From JBBSJZ01 sp041751935 (GTDB lineage Bacteria > Planctomycetota > Planctomycetia > Pirellulales > Pirellulaceae): 64,000 nucleotides of DNA. The first letter of the stretch is position 1; each line of letters opens with the position of its first letter. Below, one piece after another: positions 17,501-25,620 of this stretch. The notes beneath the pieces are model-generated. The model did no database searches. It was not told where the DNA came from and saw only the letters and a list, made by a program, of their open reading frames with translations. Made by a program: the position numbers and the translations under genes. The DNA lies in assembly GCA_041751935.1 (NCBI GenBank), contig JBGSIA010000219.1, positions 32,197-96,196 on the forward strand, in the 5' to 3' direction.

Positions 17501-17639
17501 GTACGGAAGGAACGCAGCTTGTGAGAGCGAGGATTGCGAGCGAAACCAACCCGGCACGAGCGAGTTTCCAGCATCGCGCATAAGCCCATGCAACACCCCA
17601 ATGTCTGTTACTATTCTGTAGGGGAGCGGTCAATTGCAC
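14565..17639 (-). CDS. TPR / FG-GAP / ASPIC-UnbV lipoprotein (CRTAC1-like)
   Basis: A 1024-residue exported protein. The N-terminal segment LARAGLVSLAILALTSC ends in a lipobox (Cys42). TPR-like helical repeats cover roughly 60-420 (for example PNDPDVLAMVALVAHQMQNL). A beta-propeller of FG-GAP/VCBS repeats follows, with Ca-binding loops DYDLDGWFDLYF, DINEDGFPDLLVLN, DLNADGISDIVILN, DFDSDEDCDCYVTNF and DLDRDGSVELVVTN. An ASPIC/UnbV domain ends the protein (SRDAIGAVVTVSSNSERWVS onward, with VQWPNGDSQRFDG). It should be anchored on a membrane and bind Ca and another ligand. Related proteins are common in planctomycetes and other marine bacteria without established function. It has a full-length paralogue at 59035 and lies upstream of DUF1559 on the same strand, as there. 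The sixth repeat (DIDRDARADFV) has a degenerate Ca loop. Confidence 0.9.
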   Translation of the reverse strand: MQLTAPLQNSNRHWGVAWAYARCWKLARAGLVSLAILALTSCVPSVPPSTAIPQTAISTKPLSDMKTAVRRKMWHEAWMLADPVLEKYPNDPDVLAMVALVAHQMQNLDRSSELLVQACRAESFVNEQRVQQAILSLIQVGRLYDSMDLLEEVLIEQPMQLETRRLLYDLCMGTEDRPRGMPHGEFLIRHRKFDVDFLLAMSNTQKRTQETETLIEMASRNPSDIRPLIGQAKVKFDRSQFDETIRQVEKIIANHPDFQPAQLLLGRALAGAEDLQGVQEWLSDQDPSIKSRADYWLTLGDWARAKGEHQTAVRSYWEATQREPDRAEPWSKLSASLQVLDNNKLNAYQDLLDAVDRRVSLLSALNQSKSRFERTGKISRAVCLGVIKSLEELGRLWEAEAWASIAMTLPDDDTVPVFETRQAILAKLSNDTPWQVTAGFREFETSLNSLSLPTIESRERNEQVVNPDQHSIVSGQSDESDGIFRLDDEAAIRGVHFLASTGDNLDEPGIMLYETLGCGGGAIDYDLDGWFDLYFVTAGGTPPNRDSSSNALMRNLHGTFSNVSESSSTGDTGFGQGVAVGDINEDGFPDLLVLNYGPNSLYLNNGDGTFSDRSEQINLAGNIDADTAWSTSGAIADLNADGISDIVILNYCGDLGPVNDPCPMAGSNLVRSCSPMKFPALADQFIQNRADGTFADRTSEWNAIPEVPGRGLGVVVGNLDRTAGNDVLIANDMTNNHFWSTSAEGGMFQFSESAMPRGLAADDRLSAQGSMGIACADFDSDEDCDCYVTNFDGEYNTFYEQTHGGVWQDRTNQVKLTTPTLPLVGFGTQAVDLDRDGSVELVVTNGHVDLFSRGDEHVQYAQPMQIFRRRADSTYEYIENQLGGNYAGTPHVGRALWSLDIDRDARADFVITHQTEPVALLMNKCRTQKNWLELQLCGTLSSRDAIGAVVTVSSNSERWVSFQTSGGGYLCSNEQVLRFGLGSIGESLGVHVQWPNGDSQRFDGLVPNQRWLLIQNASEPSVLP

Positions 17640-17862
17640 GGCTGTCTCAGGATTTTGGTGGGCGTTGCGCCAGCGTCTGGGCCGCGGTGGTGCAACGACG
17701 CAAGTGAATCTAAACTAAATGCAGTTCGCCGTGCGATTTACTTGATCGTGAACGACGCATCGCGCGGGCCAACACGAGTCCAGTCAACCCTCATGTTGTG
17801 CTACATGCTGGTGCTATTGTCTCACACTGTCCATTTTTTCATAGAATCTTTCCGCTATCAAC

Positions 17863-19488
17863 ATGCAATTTTACGGCCGAGTCTGCAGTTTTGTTTTGCT
17901 GTTCGGATTTATCTCTTACCTGGGCTGCGGTAATTCCGCGAAGCAACTGTCCCAATCTGCCAATAGCCAGACGTCAACCACCACCTCGTCTCCTGAACAA
18001 AACGCTCAAGCTGCTAATGATCAACCAGGCGTTAGCATCGCTAGCAATGAGGCTTTTATTGCGGAACATCGTCAGTCAATCGAAAAGTTCTGTGGGGATT
18101 GTCACGCGCCACCACAACCGGCTAGTGCTGGTAGAGACGAGTGGCTTGGCGAAATCGAGCAGGGACTTTCTATCTATGAGTTCACTGGTCGTACCGATCT
18201 TGCAATACCAAGCAAAGCCATTATGCGACGGTATTTCGAGATCCAATCGCCGGACAAGTTATTGCCACCCGCTTCAGTATTTGGTTATCCAAAGACTACC
18301 TTGCCGTTTTCGACCGCGTCCGTGCGAGCCACTAGCGATCGTTCTCCCGGCATTTCCAACGTCCGCTGGATAGACATCGGATTAAACGAGATGCCAGCGA
18401 TGGTTTACTGTGACGTCAACACGGGAGCAGTCAACGCTCATTGGTTCGATGAGCAAAATACACGAGTGGATCGCTCAGGAAAGGCACGAAAACTCGCTAC
18501 GCTTTTGCAACCCGTACACGTTGAACCGTGCGACCTCGATCGAGATGGATTGGTCGATTTACTCGTCGCAGATATTGGTGAGTTCCATGCGAACGACAGT
18601 GATCTGGGACGTGTTATTTGGATTCGTCGTGAATCGGCTGATAGTGATCGTTTCGAATCGATCGTACTCGGTGATGGACTTAGTCGCGTTGCGGATGTGC
18701 AATCAGGCGACTTTGATAGCGATGGTGATACTGACGTGTTAGTAGGTGAATTTGGTTGGCGTACAACGGGCAAGATCTTCATGATGGTGAACGTGGGGCT
18801 TGACGACGAGCAGCGACCACAATTTGAATCTCGCATCATCGACAAACGCAGTGGTACCGTGAACGTTCCCCCCGTGGACCTGGATGGCGATGGAGATCTT
18901 GACTTCGTCGCATTGATCAGCCAGGAACACGAAGTTGTCGAAGCATTTCTTAATGATGGCACCGGCAGTTTTTCAAACCACGTCATTTGGCAAGCGTCAG
19001 ACCCGGCATATGGTTCAAGTGGCATCAACCTCGTCGACTTAGATCTAGACGGAGATCTCGACGTGCTCTACACCAATGGCGACTCGTTCGACCGTGGCTT
19101 CAAACCGCACCACAGCATTCAATGGCTGGAAAATCAAGGCACATTCCCTTACGTCCATCACGCCATCGTGAACATGCCAGGAGTACTCAACGCCAAGGCG
19201 GCCGACTTTGACGGCGACAGTGACATGGATATTGTTGCCTGCTCTCTACTTGCCGGAGGTGTCGAAAAAGAGTTCGCGAGTATTGGCGTGTCGTCGATTG
19301 TTATTTTGACTCAAACTGAACCCGGAAAATTCGTGCCATCAATGATGGAAAGCGGTCGGTACAATCATGCCTCACTTGAAGTTGCCGATTTTGACAAAGA
19401 CGGCCGGTTTGATTTCGCCGTGGGTAACTTTTTGAAAGCTGGTTCGCCAAACGAACCGGACGTCGAGATCTGGTTCAACGTTGAATAG
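17863..19488 (+). CDS. FG-GAP repeat lipoprotein with a single haem c motif
   Basis: A 541-residue protein. The signal peptide VLLFGFISYLGCG contains a lipobox Cys at 22. After a Ser/Gln/Thr-rich linker comes a haem-c attachment site CGDCH (77-81) and a short cytochrome-like region to about 150. The rest is a Ca-binding FG-GAP beta-propeller with loops DLDRDGLVDLLV, DFDSDGDTDVLV, DLDGDGDLDFVAL, DLDLDGDLDVLYTN, DFDGDSDMDIVAC and DFDKDGRFDFAVG. It is probably a membrane-anchored electron-transfer or sensor protein on the outer face of the cytoplasmic membrane; function unknown. It is divergent from the neighbouring FG-GAP/ASPIC lipoprotein gene, with 223 bases between the starts. Confidence 0.85.
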   Translation: MQFYGRVCSFVLLFGFISYLGCGNSAKQLSQSANSQTSTTTSSPEQNAQAANDQPGVSIASNEAFIAEHRQSIEKFCGDCHAPPQPASAGRDEWLGEIEQGLSIYEFTGRTDLAIPSKAIMRRYFEIQSPDKLLPPASVFGYPKTTLPFSTASVRATSDRSPGISNVRWIDIGLNEMPAMVYCDVNTGAVNAHWFDEQNTRVDRSGKARKLATLLQPVHVEPCDLDRDGLVDLLVADIGEFHANDSDLGRVIWIRRESADSDRFESIVLGDGLSRVADVQSGDFDSDGDTDVLVGEFGWRTTGKIFMMVNVGLDDEQRPQFESRIIDKRSGTVNVPPVDLDGDGDLDFVALISQEHEVVEAFLNDGTGSFSNHVIWQASDPAYGSSGINLVDLDLDGDLDVLYTNGDSFDRGFKPHHSIQWLENQGTFPYVHHAIVNMPGVLNAKAADFDGDSDMDIVACSLLAGGVEKEFASIGVSSIVILTQTEPGKFVPSMMESGRYNHASLEVADFDKDGRFDFAVGNFLKAGSPNEPDVEIWFNVE

Positions 19489-19875
19489 CACAGGTCAATT
19501 TTTTGTCATTAAAAATAGATAACGGCAGTTGTGTCCGAAGGTTTTCGCAAGTTGTTCTTTATTCTATTGTTCCGTTTTGGTCTGGTGTCGAGTTAGCAAA
19601 CCGATCAAGTAAAAAGCGGATTTTGCTCAAGAATTGTGACTCCGGCTGCCCTTGTCGCGTTTTTCTATGCCGACCGTGCTTTTGCCTTGCTGATCTTCGT
19701 CGCTCGGTATCGAGATTAGAATACGTGCGAGGGCCGCGCGGCGACGCTAAAAGACCGCAGCAGAGATCTTACGTGGCTCCGTGGCGGGGCTACTCACAAA
19801 CGCCCTCCGGCCAATCTGCAACTGCTTGATTTCGGCCTTCCCCAAGCCTCTGAACTTGAAAAAAGTTGAGCTGAG
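19489..19875. other. 387-base intergenic region, no recognisable gene
   Basis: This convergent stretch lies between the FG-GAP/haem lipoprotein gene (plus) and the DUF1499 gene (minus). A 108-codon open frame at 19503-19829 has a Cys/Arg-rich, low-complexity translation with no domain and no ribosome site, and was not called. No tRNA, hairpin with a T run or repeat was identified. Confidence 0.5.
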
Positions 19876-20346
19876 TTATGGCGAGCTGCTAATTTTTTGT
19901 GCTCCCTGCAGTAGTTCTTTCAGATTGCGAGGGTTTTGTCCCAGATCACCTTTGCCGACGCGTGACTGGCTCTTGGCTGTGAACAGGACGCTGCCGTCCG
20001 CCAGTTGGCTCAGGCGGACATGAATGTCATCCGTAAAGCGAAACAACCGGGTCTTACGAGTTAAATGAATTTCGTTGGTTCGATCGGTTCCACGAATCGA
20101 TTCCAGCGTCCAATTCGACTGTTGACGCGTCCAGGATTCGATACGGCGAGTGACGGCGTCCAAAGATTCGGTAAACCGAGGGCTTTGCAAATCTTTGTCC
20201 CGGGCATCGGGTGTCACTTCGGCAACGTTCGTCGACCAATCACGACTCCAATCGTCTACTTGCATAATGATTATCGCTAGCCAGATGGCGGTGACGGCCA
20301 AGGCAATTAGTCCTACGATAATCATTCGCCGTTTTCGCTGTTTCAT
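19876..20346 (-). CDS. DUF1499 family membrane protein
   Basis: A 156-residue protein with one N-terminal membrane segment (about residues 8-28, MIIVGLIALAVTAIWLAIII). The C-terminal part fits the DUF1499 signature: FTDDIHVRLSQLADGSVLF and SRVGKGDLGQNPRNLKELLQ. The soluble domain would lie outside the cytoplasm. DUF1499 proteins have no established function. The ATG at 20346 is close to the divergent start of rarA, with only about 14 bases between the preferred start codons. Confidence 0.8.
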   Translation of the reverse strand: MKQRKRRMIIVGLIALAVTAIWLAIIIMQVDDWSRDWSTNVAEVTPDARDKDLQSPRFTESLDAVTRRIESWTRQQSNWTLESIRGTDRTNEIHLTRKTRLFRFTDDIHVRLSQLADGSVLFTAKSQSRVGKGDLGQNPRNLKELLQGAQKISSSP

Positions 20347-20360
20347 TGAAAGTCAAGTTC

Positions 20361-21680
20361 GTGGCTCAAAATCGTTCCCTGTTTGCCGATGCCGAGGAAG
20401 AGCACCTGCGGTCTGTCGCACCTCTGGCAGCACGCATGCGTCCTCAACGCTTGAGCGAATACGTGGGACAGCAACACATTCTAGGCCCTGGCAAGCTGCT
20501 GCGGCGGATGATCGATTCTGGGCAACTTGGCTCCATCATTCTGCACGGGCCACCGGGAACGGGTAAGACGACGTTGGCTCATCTGCTGGCGATCGAAACA
20601 AAAGCTCAGTTGCGTACTCTTAGCGCAGTCAGTAGCGGCGTGAAAGATGTTCGCGAAGTCCTCGTGTGGGCCAAGGATTTGGTCGCTACCGGTCAACCTC
20701 GACCGCTACTATTCATCGACGAGATTCATCGTTTTAGTAAGAGCCAGCAAGACGCCCTGCTTCCGGATGTGGAAGCGGGTGTCGTGTCGCTCATTGGTGC
20801 CACCACCAGCAATCCGTTTTTCGCAGTGAACAGTGCATTGATCAGCCGCAGTCAATTGTTCGGACTGTTGGCGCTAGCGTCGAACGAAATTGCGGCCTTA
20901 CTAAAACGATCGCTGGCAGACACACAGCGAGGATTGGCAGCGATGAAACCACATGTTGATGATGCGGCGATCGAATATTTGAGCGAAGCTTGTGAGGGTG
21001 ATGCCCGCCGCGCGTTGTCGGCGCTGGAGATCGCGGTAAGAAGCACGGCTCGTGGTACGAGTGTCACGCGAGAAGTCGCTCAAGAGTCACTCGGTGCACG
21101 ACTGGCCGGTTACGATGCCACTGGCGACGATCACTATGACTTGGCAAGCGCATTGATCAAAAGCATTCGTGGCAGTGACGTCGATGCCGCGTTGTATTGG
21201 CTGGCGCGGATGCTCGAAGGCGGCGAAGAGATACGGTTCTTGTGTCGCCGCCTGGTCATTCTCGCGAGCGAGGACATTGGGAACGCGGACCCACAATCGC
21301 TTGTGCTTTCGGTCGCGGCGATGCAGGCGTGTGAATTCGTGGGATTGCCCGAGGCTCAACTGACTCTCAGTCAAACCGTGGCTTATTTGGCCCTTGCACC
21401 CAAAAGCAATGCGGCGACCACAGCGATTGGCCAGGCTCGACGCGATGTGCGAGAAAAACAGATCCTTGCGGTTCCGATTCATTTGCGAGATTCGCACTAC
21501 GGTGGAGCGAAGGAACTTGGGCACGGAGCGGACTATCAATACAGTCACGACTCGCCCGATGGAATCGTGGCCCAGGATTATCTGGGCGTGCAGCGAGTTT
21601 ACTACGAGCCCGTCGATCGCGGTTTTGAATCTAAGTTGCAAAAGCGTTTGGAGCAAATTCGCCGCAAGCTTAACGGCTAA
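20361..21680 (+). CDS. rarA: Replication-associated recombination protein RarA (MgsA)
   Basis: A AAA+ ATPase of the RarA/MgsA/WRNIP1 family that acts at stalled or blocked replication forks in the cytoplasm. Walker A GPPGTGKT is at 63-70 and Walker B FIDEIH at 118-123. Sensor 1 is LIGATTSNPFF and the C-terminal tetramerisation part includes LVLSVAAMQACEFVGLPEAQ. The N-terminus MAQNRSLFADAEEEHLRSVA matches the typical family start (SLF.NA..). The preferred start is GTG at 20361 with GAAAG upstream; a TTG at 20346 would overlap the start of the divergent DUF1499 gene. Length is about 440 residues, as usual for the family. Confidence 0.94.
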   Translation: MAQNRSLFADAEEEHLRSVAPLAARMRPQRLSEYVGQQHILGPGKLLRRMIDSGQLGSIILHGPPGTGKTTLAHLLAIETKAQLRTLSAVSSGVKDVREVLVWAKDLVATGQPRPLLFIDEIHRFSKSQQDALLPDVEAGVVSLIGATTSNPFFAVNSALISRSQLFGLLALASNEIAALLKRSLADTQRGLAAMKPHVDDAAIEYLSEACEGDARRALSALEIAVRSTARGTSVTREVAQESLGARLAGYDATGDDHYDLASALIKSIRGSDVDAALYWLARMLEGGEEIRFLCRRLVILASEDIGNADPQSLVLSVAAMQACEFVGLPEAQLTLSQTVAYLALAPKSNAATTAIGQARRDVREKQILAVPIHLRDSHYGGAKELGHGADYQYSHDSPDGIVAQDYLGVQRVYYEPVDRGFESKLQKRLEQIRRKLNG

Positions 21681-21925
21681 GCACCAATTGGCGTTTGGCC
21701 ATTCCCTGCCTCATGATTTCCGGCCCCAATCTGAGAGCGAATGAAGCACAAGAAACGTCCGCTCGTCCTCTGGCCCTAATTACGGGCACAATCTCCGCCG
21801 TGGCGAATTCTTGATCTGGATTTTGTTGCCAGCTCCAGCGATAGTCAAGGTTGTTTCAGTCTAGCACTGATTGGTTTCTGCACCGCGAGGAAGGCGTGAG
21901 TCGATGACTCGCGACGATTGACGAA

Positions 21926-22987
21926 GTGGTTTTACTTGACGAGGACCGCAACGACGAACTGGACGACTTTTTGCATCTCTTGCGCGGACTGGTTCGCGAA
22001 CCGTCGGTTGTCGGCGCCGAAGACGCATTTTTTCGTGTCCTACGACGCGAACTCGAAGAACTGCCGGTCGAAGTGACTCGCTACCAGGGTGTCTTGGTTG
22101 CTCGAGGCCGCGACGGAGACGGCGAAATTCTTTCAGCACATGTGGACCGACACGGATTAGTTTGTACTGGTCCGAACGAGTTTCAGTACGCTGCATTCAT
22201 CACTGGAAATCGCGGCGAGTTGACCGGCGACAGTGTATCGGAACAAATGATGTATTTGATTTCGGACCGTTTCCAAGGCCAGCGAGTCCAGGCCCATACG
22301 CCGTATGCTGGCAGCTATTTGGGACAAGGTACGATCACGCGTTCCTATATCTGTCCGCAACGGTACAACTTGATTTTTGAGGTGGAAGGATTGGACTTCC
22401 TGCAACCTGGAACACCTGTTTCGTTCTTAGATCGGTTAGCCGTCGGCGGCGGGTTTGTTCGAGCACAGTTAGACAACGTCTTATCTGTCGCCATGCTCGT
22501 GCATTTGTTTCGTTGTGGATTTCAGGGAACTGCTTTGTTTACAGCGTCCGAGGAGGCTGGACGCAGTTGGCGTTATGCGTTGGCTTGGTTCCAACGTCAC
22601 AGCCGGACGACCCAGCGGTTGATCGTGCTGGATACGAGCCCGTTTCCGACCGTCGAAGCGGCAACTCATCAGCAGGTCGTGCTGCGAACGCGTGACTCTA
22701 GCGCCGAGTTCGCCTCGGAGATTACGCAGGAGTTGAAAGACCGTTGTGACGAACTAGGGATTTCCTATATTTTCAAGGACAAGTATGTCGACGAGCTGAA
22801 TCTGGCTCGGGAAAAGCCGCTGTCGTTGGGGCGTACTGAATTGGGGCGGTTGGCTGCGGCGACACAGAATCAGATCAACGGTACAACGCTGCAGATTCCA
22901 ACGACTAGCTACCACACGGCAAATGAAACGGCGTCGATTTCGTCAATTGAATCGGCCTTGAGATTGCTGCGAACTTATGTGAGATAA
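21926..22987 (+). CDS. M42/M20-like metallopeptidase
   Basis: A 353-residue dinuclear metallopeptidase-like protein. Candidate metal and catalytic residues follow M42 glutamyl aminopeptidase order: His72/Asp74 in SAHVDRHGLV, bridging Asp183 in QLDNVLSVAM, Glu209/Glu210 in TASEEAGRSW, Asp236 in VLDTSPFP and His330 in TTSYHTANE. It is probably a cytoplasmic aminopeptidase, but the substrate is unknown. The start is GTG at 21926; no better in-frame start is visible upstream. Genes on both sides are in the same orientation but spaced by 100-250 bases. Confidence 0.85.
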   Translation: MVLLDEDRNDELDDFLHLLRGLVREPSVVGAEDAFFRVLRRELEELPVEVTRYQGVLVARGRDGDGEILSAHVDRHGLVCTGPNEFQYAAFITGNRGELTGDSVSEQMMYLISDRFQGQRVQAHTPYAGSYLGQGTITRSYICPQRYNLIFEVEGLDFLQPGTPVSFLDRLAVGGGFVRAQLDNVLSVAMLVHLFRCGFQGTALFTASEEAGRSWRYALAWFQRHSRTTQRLIVLDTSPFPTVEAATHQQVVLRTRDSSAEFASEITQELKDRCDELGISYIFKDKYVDELNLAREKPLSLGRTELGRLAAATQNQINGTTLQIPTTSYHTANETASISSIESALRLLRTYVR

Positions 22988-23084
22988 TTGGCGTCTGAGT
23001 AAGTTCTCTTGGGCAAACCATCTCTCCAACCAAACCCCACCGGCGACCGCTCCCCTGGACGGCGATGAATAAAGAATCACTTTC

Positions 23085-24461
23085 GTGTTGATGAAATTGA
23101 CGACGGACCGCAGCGAGAAAAATTTAACTCGCGATAACTTACATGCCAGCATGGCCGATGGCGCCACGTTCGGAGTGATGGTTGGACTGGGTGAGACCTA
23201 CTTGGCGGCATTCGCCCTGGCGATCGGATTGGGCGAAGTTTCCGCTGGACTGATTTCCAGCGTACCGCTGCTGGCCGGCGGCATCGCGCAATTGATTTCC
23301 CTGCGGGGTGTTCGTTGGATCGGTGGCGAAAAGCGCTGGATATTACTCGGCGCGACAATTCAGGGATTGGCTTTTTTCCCATTGGTGTTTGCCGCCCTTT
23401 ACGGGTCCATATCTCTCGGCACCTTGCTGTTAATTGCGTCAGTCTATTGGGCTGGCGGGTTGTCGACCGGGCCTGCATGGAACACGTGGATGGAATCCAT
23501 CGTGCCGCGTCGCGTGCGTCCACATTACTTTGCTTGTCGCACGCGAGTTTCGCAACTAACAACCTTTGCGTCGTTTGTCTGTGGCGGATTAGTACTGCAT
23601 TGGTCGCAGAATCATCAACAGACGCTGTACGGCTTCGCTGGGTTGTTTTTTGTTGCTGGTGTCTTCCGTTTTTGGTCGGTCGGTTGGCTGGCAATGCATC
23701 GCACACCCGATCCGATCAGTCCCGTCTCGAGTGAGCTGAAAGCCGCATCCGCTTTCCAATCAGAAACGACAAAAATTCGCTTGCCGGACTTACGCAAACC
23801 GGCTCCCAGCGGCGGTCGGTTGCTCGCTTACTTGGTGGTCGTTCAGGGATTCGTCCAGATCAGCAGTCCGTACTTCGCGCCGTTCATGCTGGAGGAATTG
23901 GGCTATACCTATTTAGCGTACGTCGGATTGTTGGCGACAGCATTTCTTTCCAAGGTGGTGGCATTGACTTGGTGGGCCAAGATTGCCAAGCGTCACAGCG
24001 CTCAAACGCTGATGTGGATCGGTGGTGTCAGCATCGTACCCTTAGCGGCAATGTGGATCATCTCTCGCAATTTTTGGTGGCTGGCCTTCGCCCAGATCGT
24101 CGGTGGGATTGGGTGGGCGGCGTACGAACTCGGCTTTTTCTTGCTGTTTTTCGAAGCGTTGCCTGTAGCCCAGCGGACGAAAATGTTGACGTACTACAAT
24201 GTTGCCAACACAACCTCCTGGTGCGCAGGCGCGCTGATTGGCGGTGGGATCTTGGCCTATTTGGGCAGCGATGAACGAGCGTATTTAGTGTTATTCGGCC
24301 TCTCGTCGCTGGGTCGGTTGTTCGCATTAGGGCTGTTGGCACGTACAGGTGGTCGGCCGCTGCCGGTGCGGCAAATTGGCTTGCGAGTCCTGGGAGTTCG
24401 ACCCAATTCCGCGTCCGTTGACGCACCCATCCTTCCGAGCATCAATCGCGACGCGGCTTGA
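23085..24461 (+). CDS. Major facilitator superfamily transporter
   Basis: A 458-residue integral membrane protein with about 12 hydrophobic segments (for example LLLIASVYWAGGLSTGPAW and VLLFGLSSLGRLFALGLLAR-like stretches) and an MFS layout with an elongated cytoplasmic loop near the middle (PISPVSSELKAAS). Substrate is not predictable. The ORF opens GTG-TTG-ATG; either GTG 23085 or ATG 23091 could be used. The C-terminal 45 residues are a soluble tail. No operon partner is obvious. Confidence 0.88.
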   Translation: MLMKLTTDRSEKNLTRDNLHASMADGATFGVMVGLGETYLAAFALAIGLGEVSAGLISSVPLLAGGIAQLISLRGVRWIGGEKRWILLGATIQGLAFFPLVFAALYGSISLGTLLLIASVYWAGGLSTGPAWNTWMESIVPRRVRPHYFACRTRVSQLTTFASFVCGGLVLHWSQNHQQTLYGFAGLFFVAGVFRFWSVGWLAMHRTPDPISPVSSELKAASAFQSETTKIRLPDLRKPAPSGGRLLAYLVVVQGFVQISSPYFAPFMLEELGYTYLAYVGLLATAFLSKVVALTWWAKIAKRHSAQTLMWIGGVSIVPLAAMWIISRNFWWLAFAQIVGGIGWAAYELGFFLLFFEALPVAQRTKMLTYYNVANTTSWCAGALIGGGILAYLGSDERAYLVLFGLSSLGRLFALGLLARTGGRPLPVRQIGLRVLGVRPNSASVDAPILPSINRDAA

Positions 24462-24672
24462 GGGAATTGCTCTAGCGATGATGTGAAACGACGCGTTAGT
24501 GTTGCCAGCGGATGATTGCAACGACCAGCACGTCGGATCGTACCGGTTACATCGCATCGGACTGCGGTTGCGACTTCTGTCACCGAGCAACCGCTTTGAT
24601 GGCGATACACATTTTCGGAAGCACTGCGGCATGTCGAACGTGCGCACTCAATTACCGGCCAGGGATGTAGCC

Positions 24673-25554
24673 ATGAAACTCCAGCGACGACAATTTGTCA
24701 CTCTTCTCGGAGCGTTCGCCGCCACCGGCGCGACACGAACCGTTCTCGGCGAAGATCCACAGTTTACCGAACCTATTCATCGCGTGGCGACAGCAGCCAC
24801 CCTCGGGCCGTCGGTCGCTGCGGTGGCACACCCGTTGGACCGAGCATTGGATATCGCTCGTCGCGGGCTGATGAATTGTCGAGAAAATGTCAACGACTAT
24901 ACCGCGATGCTCGTCAAACGCGAACGCATCGGCGGCACTCTTGGCGAACATGAGTACATGTTTGCCAAAATCCGTAATCGCAAAGTCGTCAATGGCCAAT
25001 TGGTACAACCGCTGAGCGTTTACCTGGGTTTCCTTAAGCCGGCCACGGTAAAAGGACGTGAAGTGATTTATGTCGAGAACGCAAATGATGGCAACATCGT
25101 GGCGCACGAAGGAGGCTTCAAAGGCCGCTTCTTGCCAACAGTGAATCTACCTCCGACCGGAATGTTGGCGATGCGTGGCCAACGCTATCCGATGACCGAA
25201 ATTGGTGTTGAGAACTTGATCGTCAAGTTGATCGAGCGAGGCGAGTCGGCGCGCCAGTACAGCGACGTGACTTGTGATTTTCGTCAGAACGCCCGGGTCA
25301 AGGATCGCACCTGCACCGTATTGCAGGTGACTCAGCCTACAAGGCGACCAGAGTTGGAATTTTATCAAGCCCAAATCTTCATCGACGATGCTTACAACAT
25401 TCCGATTCGATACGTTGCTTTCGATTGGCCGGCACGCCAAGGCGCGGAACTGGAGATCATCGAAGAGTACAACTACCTCGATATGAAGGTCAATGTTGGG
25501 CTAACCGATGCGGACTTTGATCCTCGCAACCCCGACTACAACTTCTACTCCTAG
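24673..25554 (+). CDS. DUF1571 protein with Tat-type signal
   Basis: A 293-residue exported protein. The N-terminus MKLQRRQFVTLLGAFAATGA is a twin-arginine signal (RRQFVTLLG). The body carries DUF1571 features: NDYTAMLVKRERIGGTLGEH, VYLGFLKPATVKGREVIYVE and FQNARVKDRTC-like segments. DUF1571 proteins are widespread in planctomycetes and of unknown function. The start at 24673 is preferred because AGGGA lies 8 bases upstream and the Tat motif is then near the N-terminus; an ATG at 24631 is possible. The neighbouring PAS protein gene is convergent. Confidence 0.87.
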   Translation: MKLQRRQFVTLLGAFAATGATRTVLGEDPQFTEPIHRVATAATLGPSVAAVAHPLDRALDIARRGLMNCRENVNDYTAMLVKRERIGGTLGEHEYMFAKIRNRKVVNGQLVQPLSVYLGFLKPATVKGREVIYVENANDGNIVAHEGGFKGRFLPTVNLPPTGMLAMRGQRYPMTEIGVENLIVKLIERGESARQYSDVTCDFRQNARVKDRTCTVLQVTQPTRRPELEFYQAQIFIDDAYNIPIRYVAFDWPARQGAELEIIEEYNYLDMKVNVGLTDADFDPRNPDYNFYS

Positions 25555-25571
25555 TCAGTCGTTCACGACGA

Positions 25572-25620
25572 CGCGTCCGATTGTTATCAAGATCCAATTA
25601 TCGTGATACGGTCGGACGCG
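25572..25620. repeat. Inverted repeat between convergent genes
   Basis: CGCGTCCGA at 25572-25580 pairs perfectly with TCGGACGCG at 25612-25620. A second short pairing TATCA (25585-25589)/TGATA (25604-25608) lies inside. The right arm is within the 3' end of the PAS gene. There is no T run, so a Rho-independent terminator is uncertain; a bidirectional transcription block is a reasonable guess. Confidence 0.5.

Noticed and set aside
17798..18373. Plus-strand open frame of 191 codons overlapping the haem/FG-GAP lipoprotein
   Set aside because: It lies in a different frame of a gene with clear signal peptide, haem motif and Ca loops. Its translation has no domain and is best explained as a shadow.
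18438..19028. Minus-strand open frame of 196 codons inside the FG-GAP lipoprotein
   Set aside because: Low-complexity Ser/Thr/Arg translation caused by the repeated Asp/Gly codons of the propeller on the opposite strand.
19503..19829. Plus-strand open frame of 108 codons in an intergenic region
   Set aside because: Cys/Arg-rich translation without family resemblance, ribosome site or hydrophobic segment.
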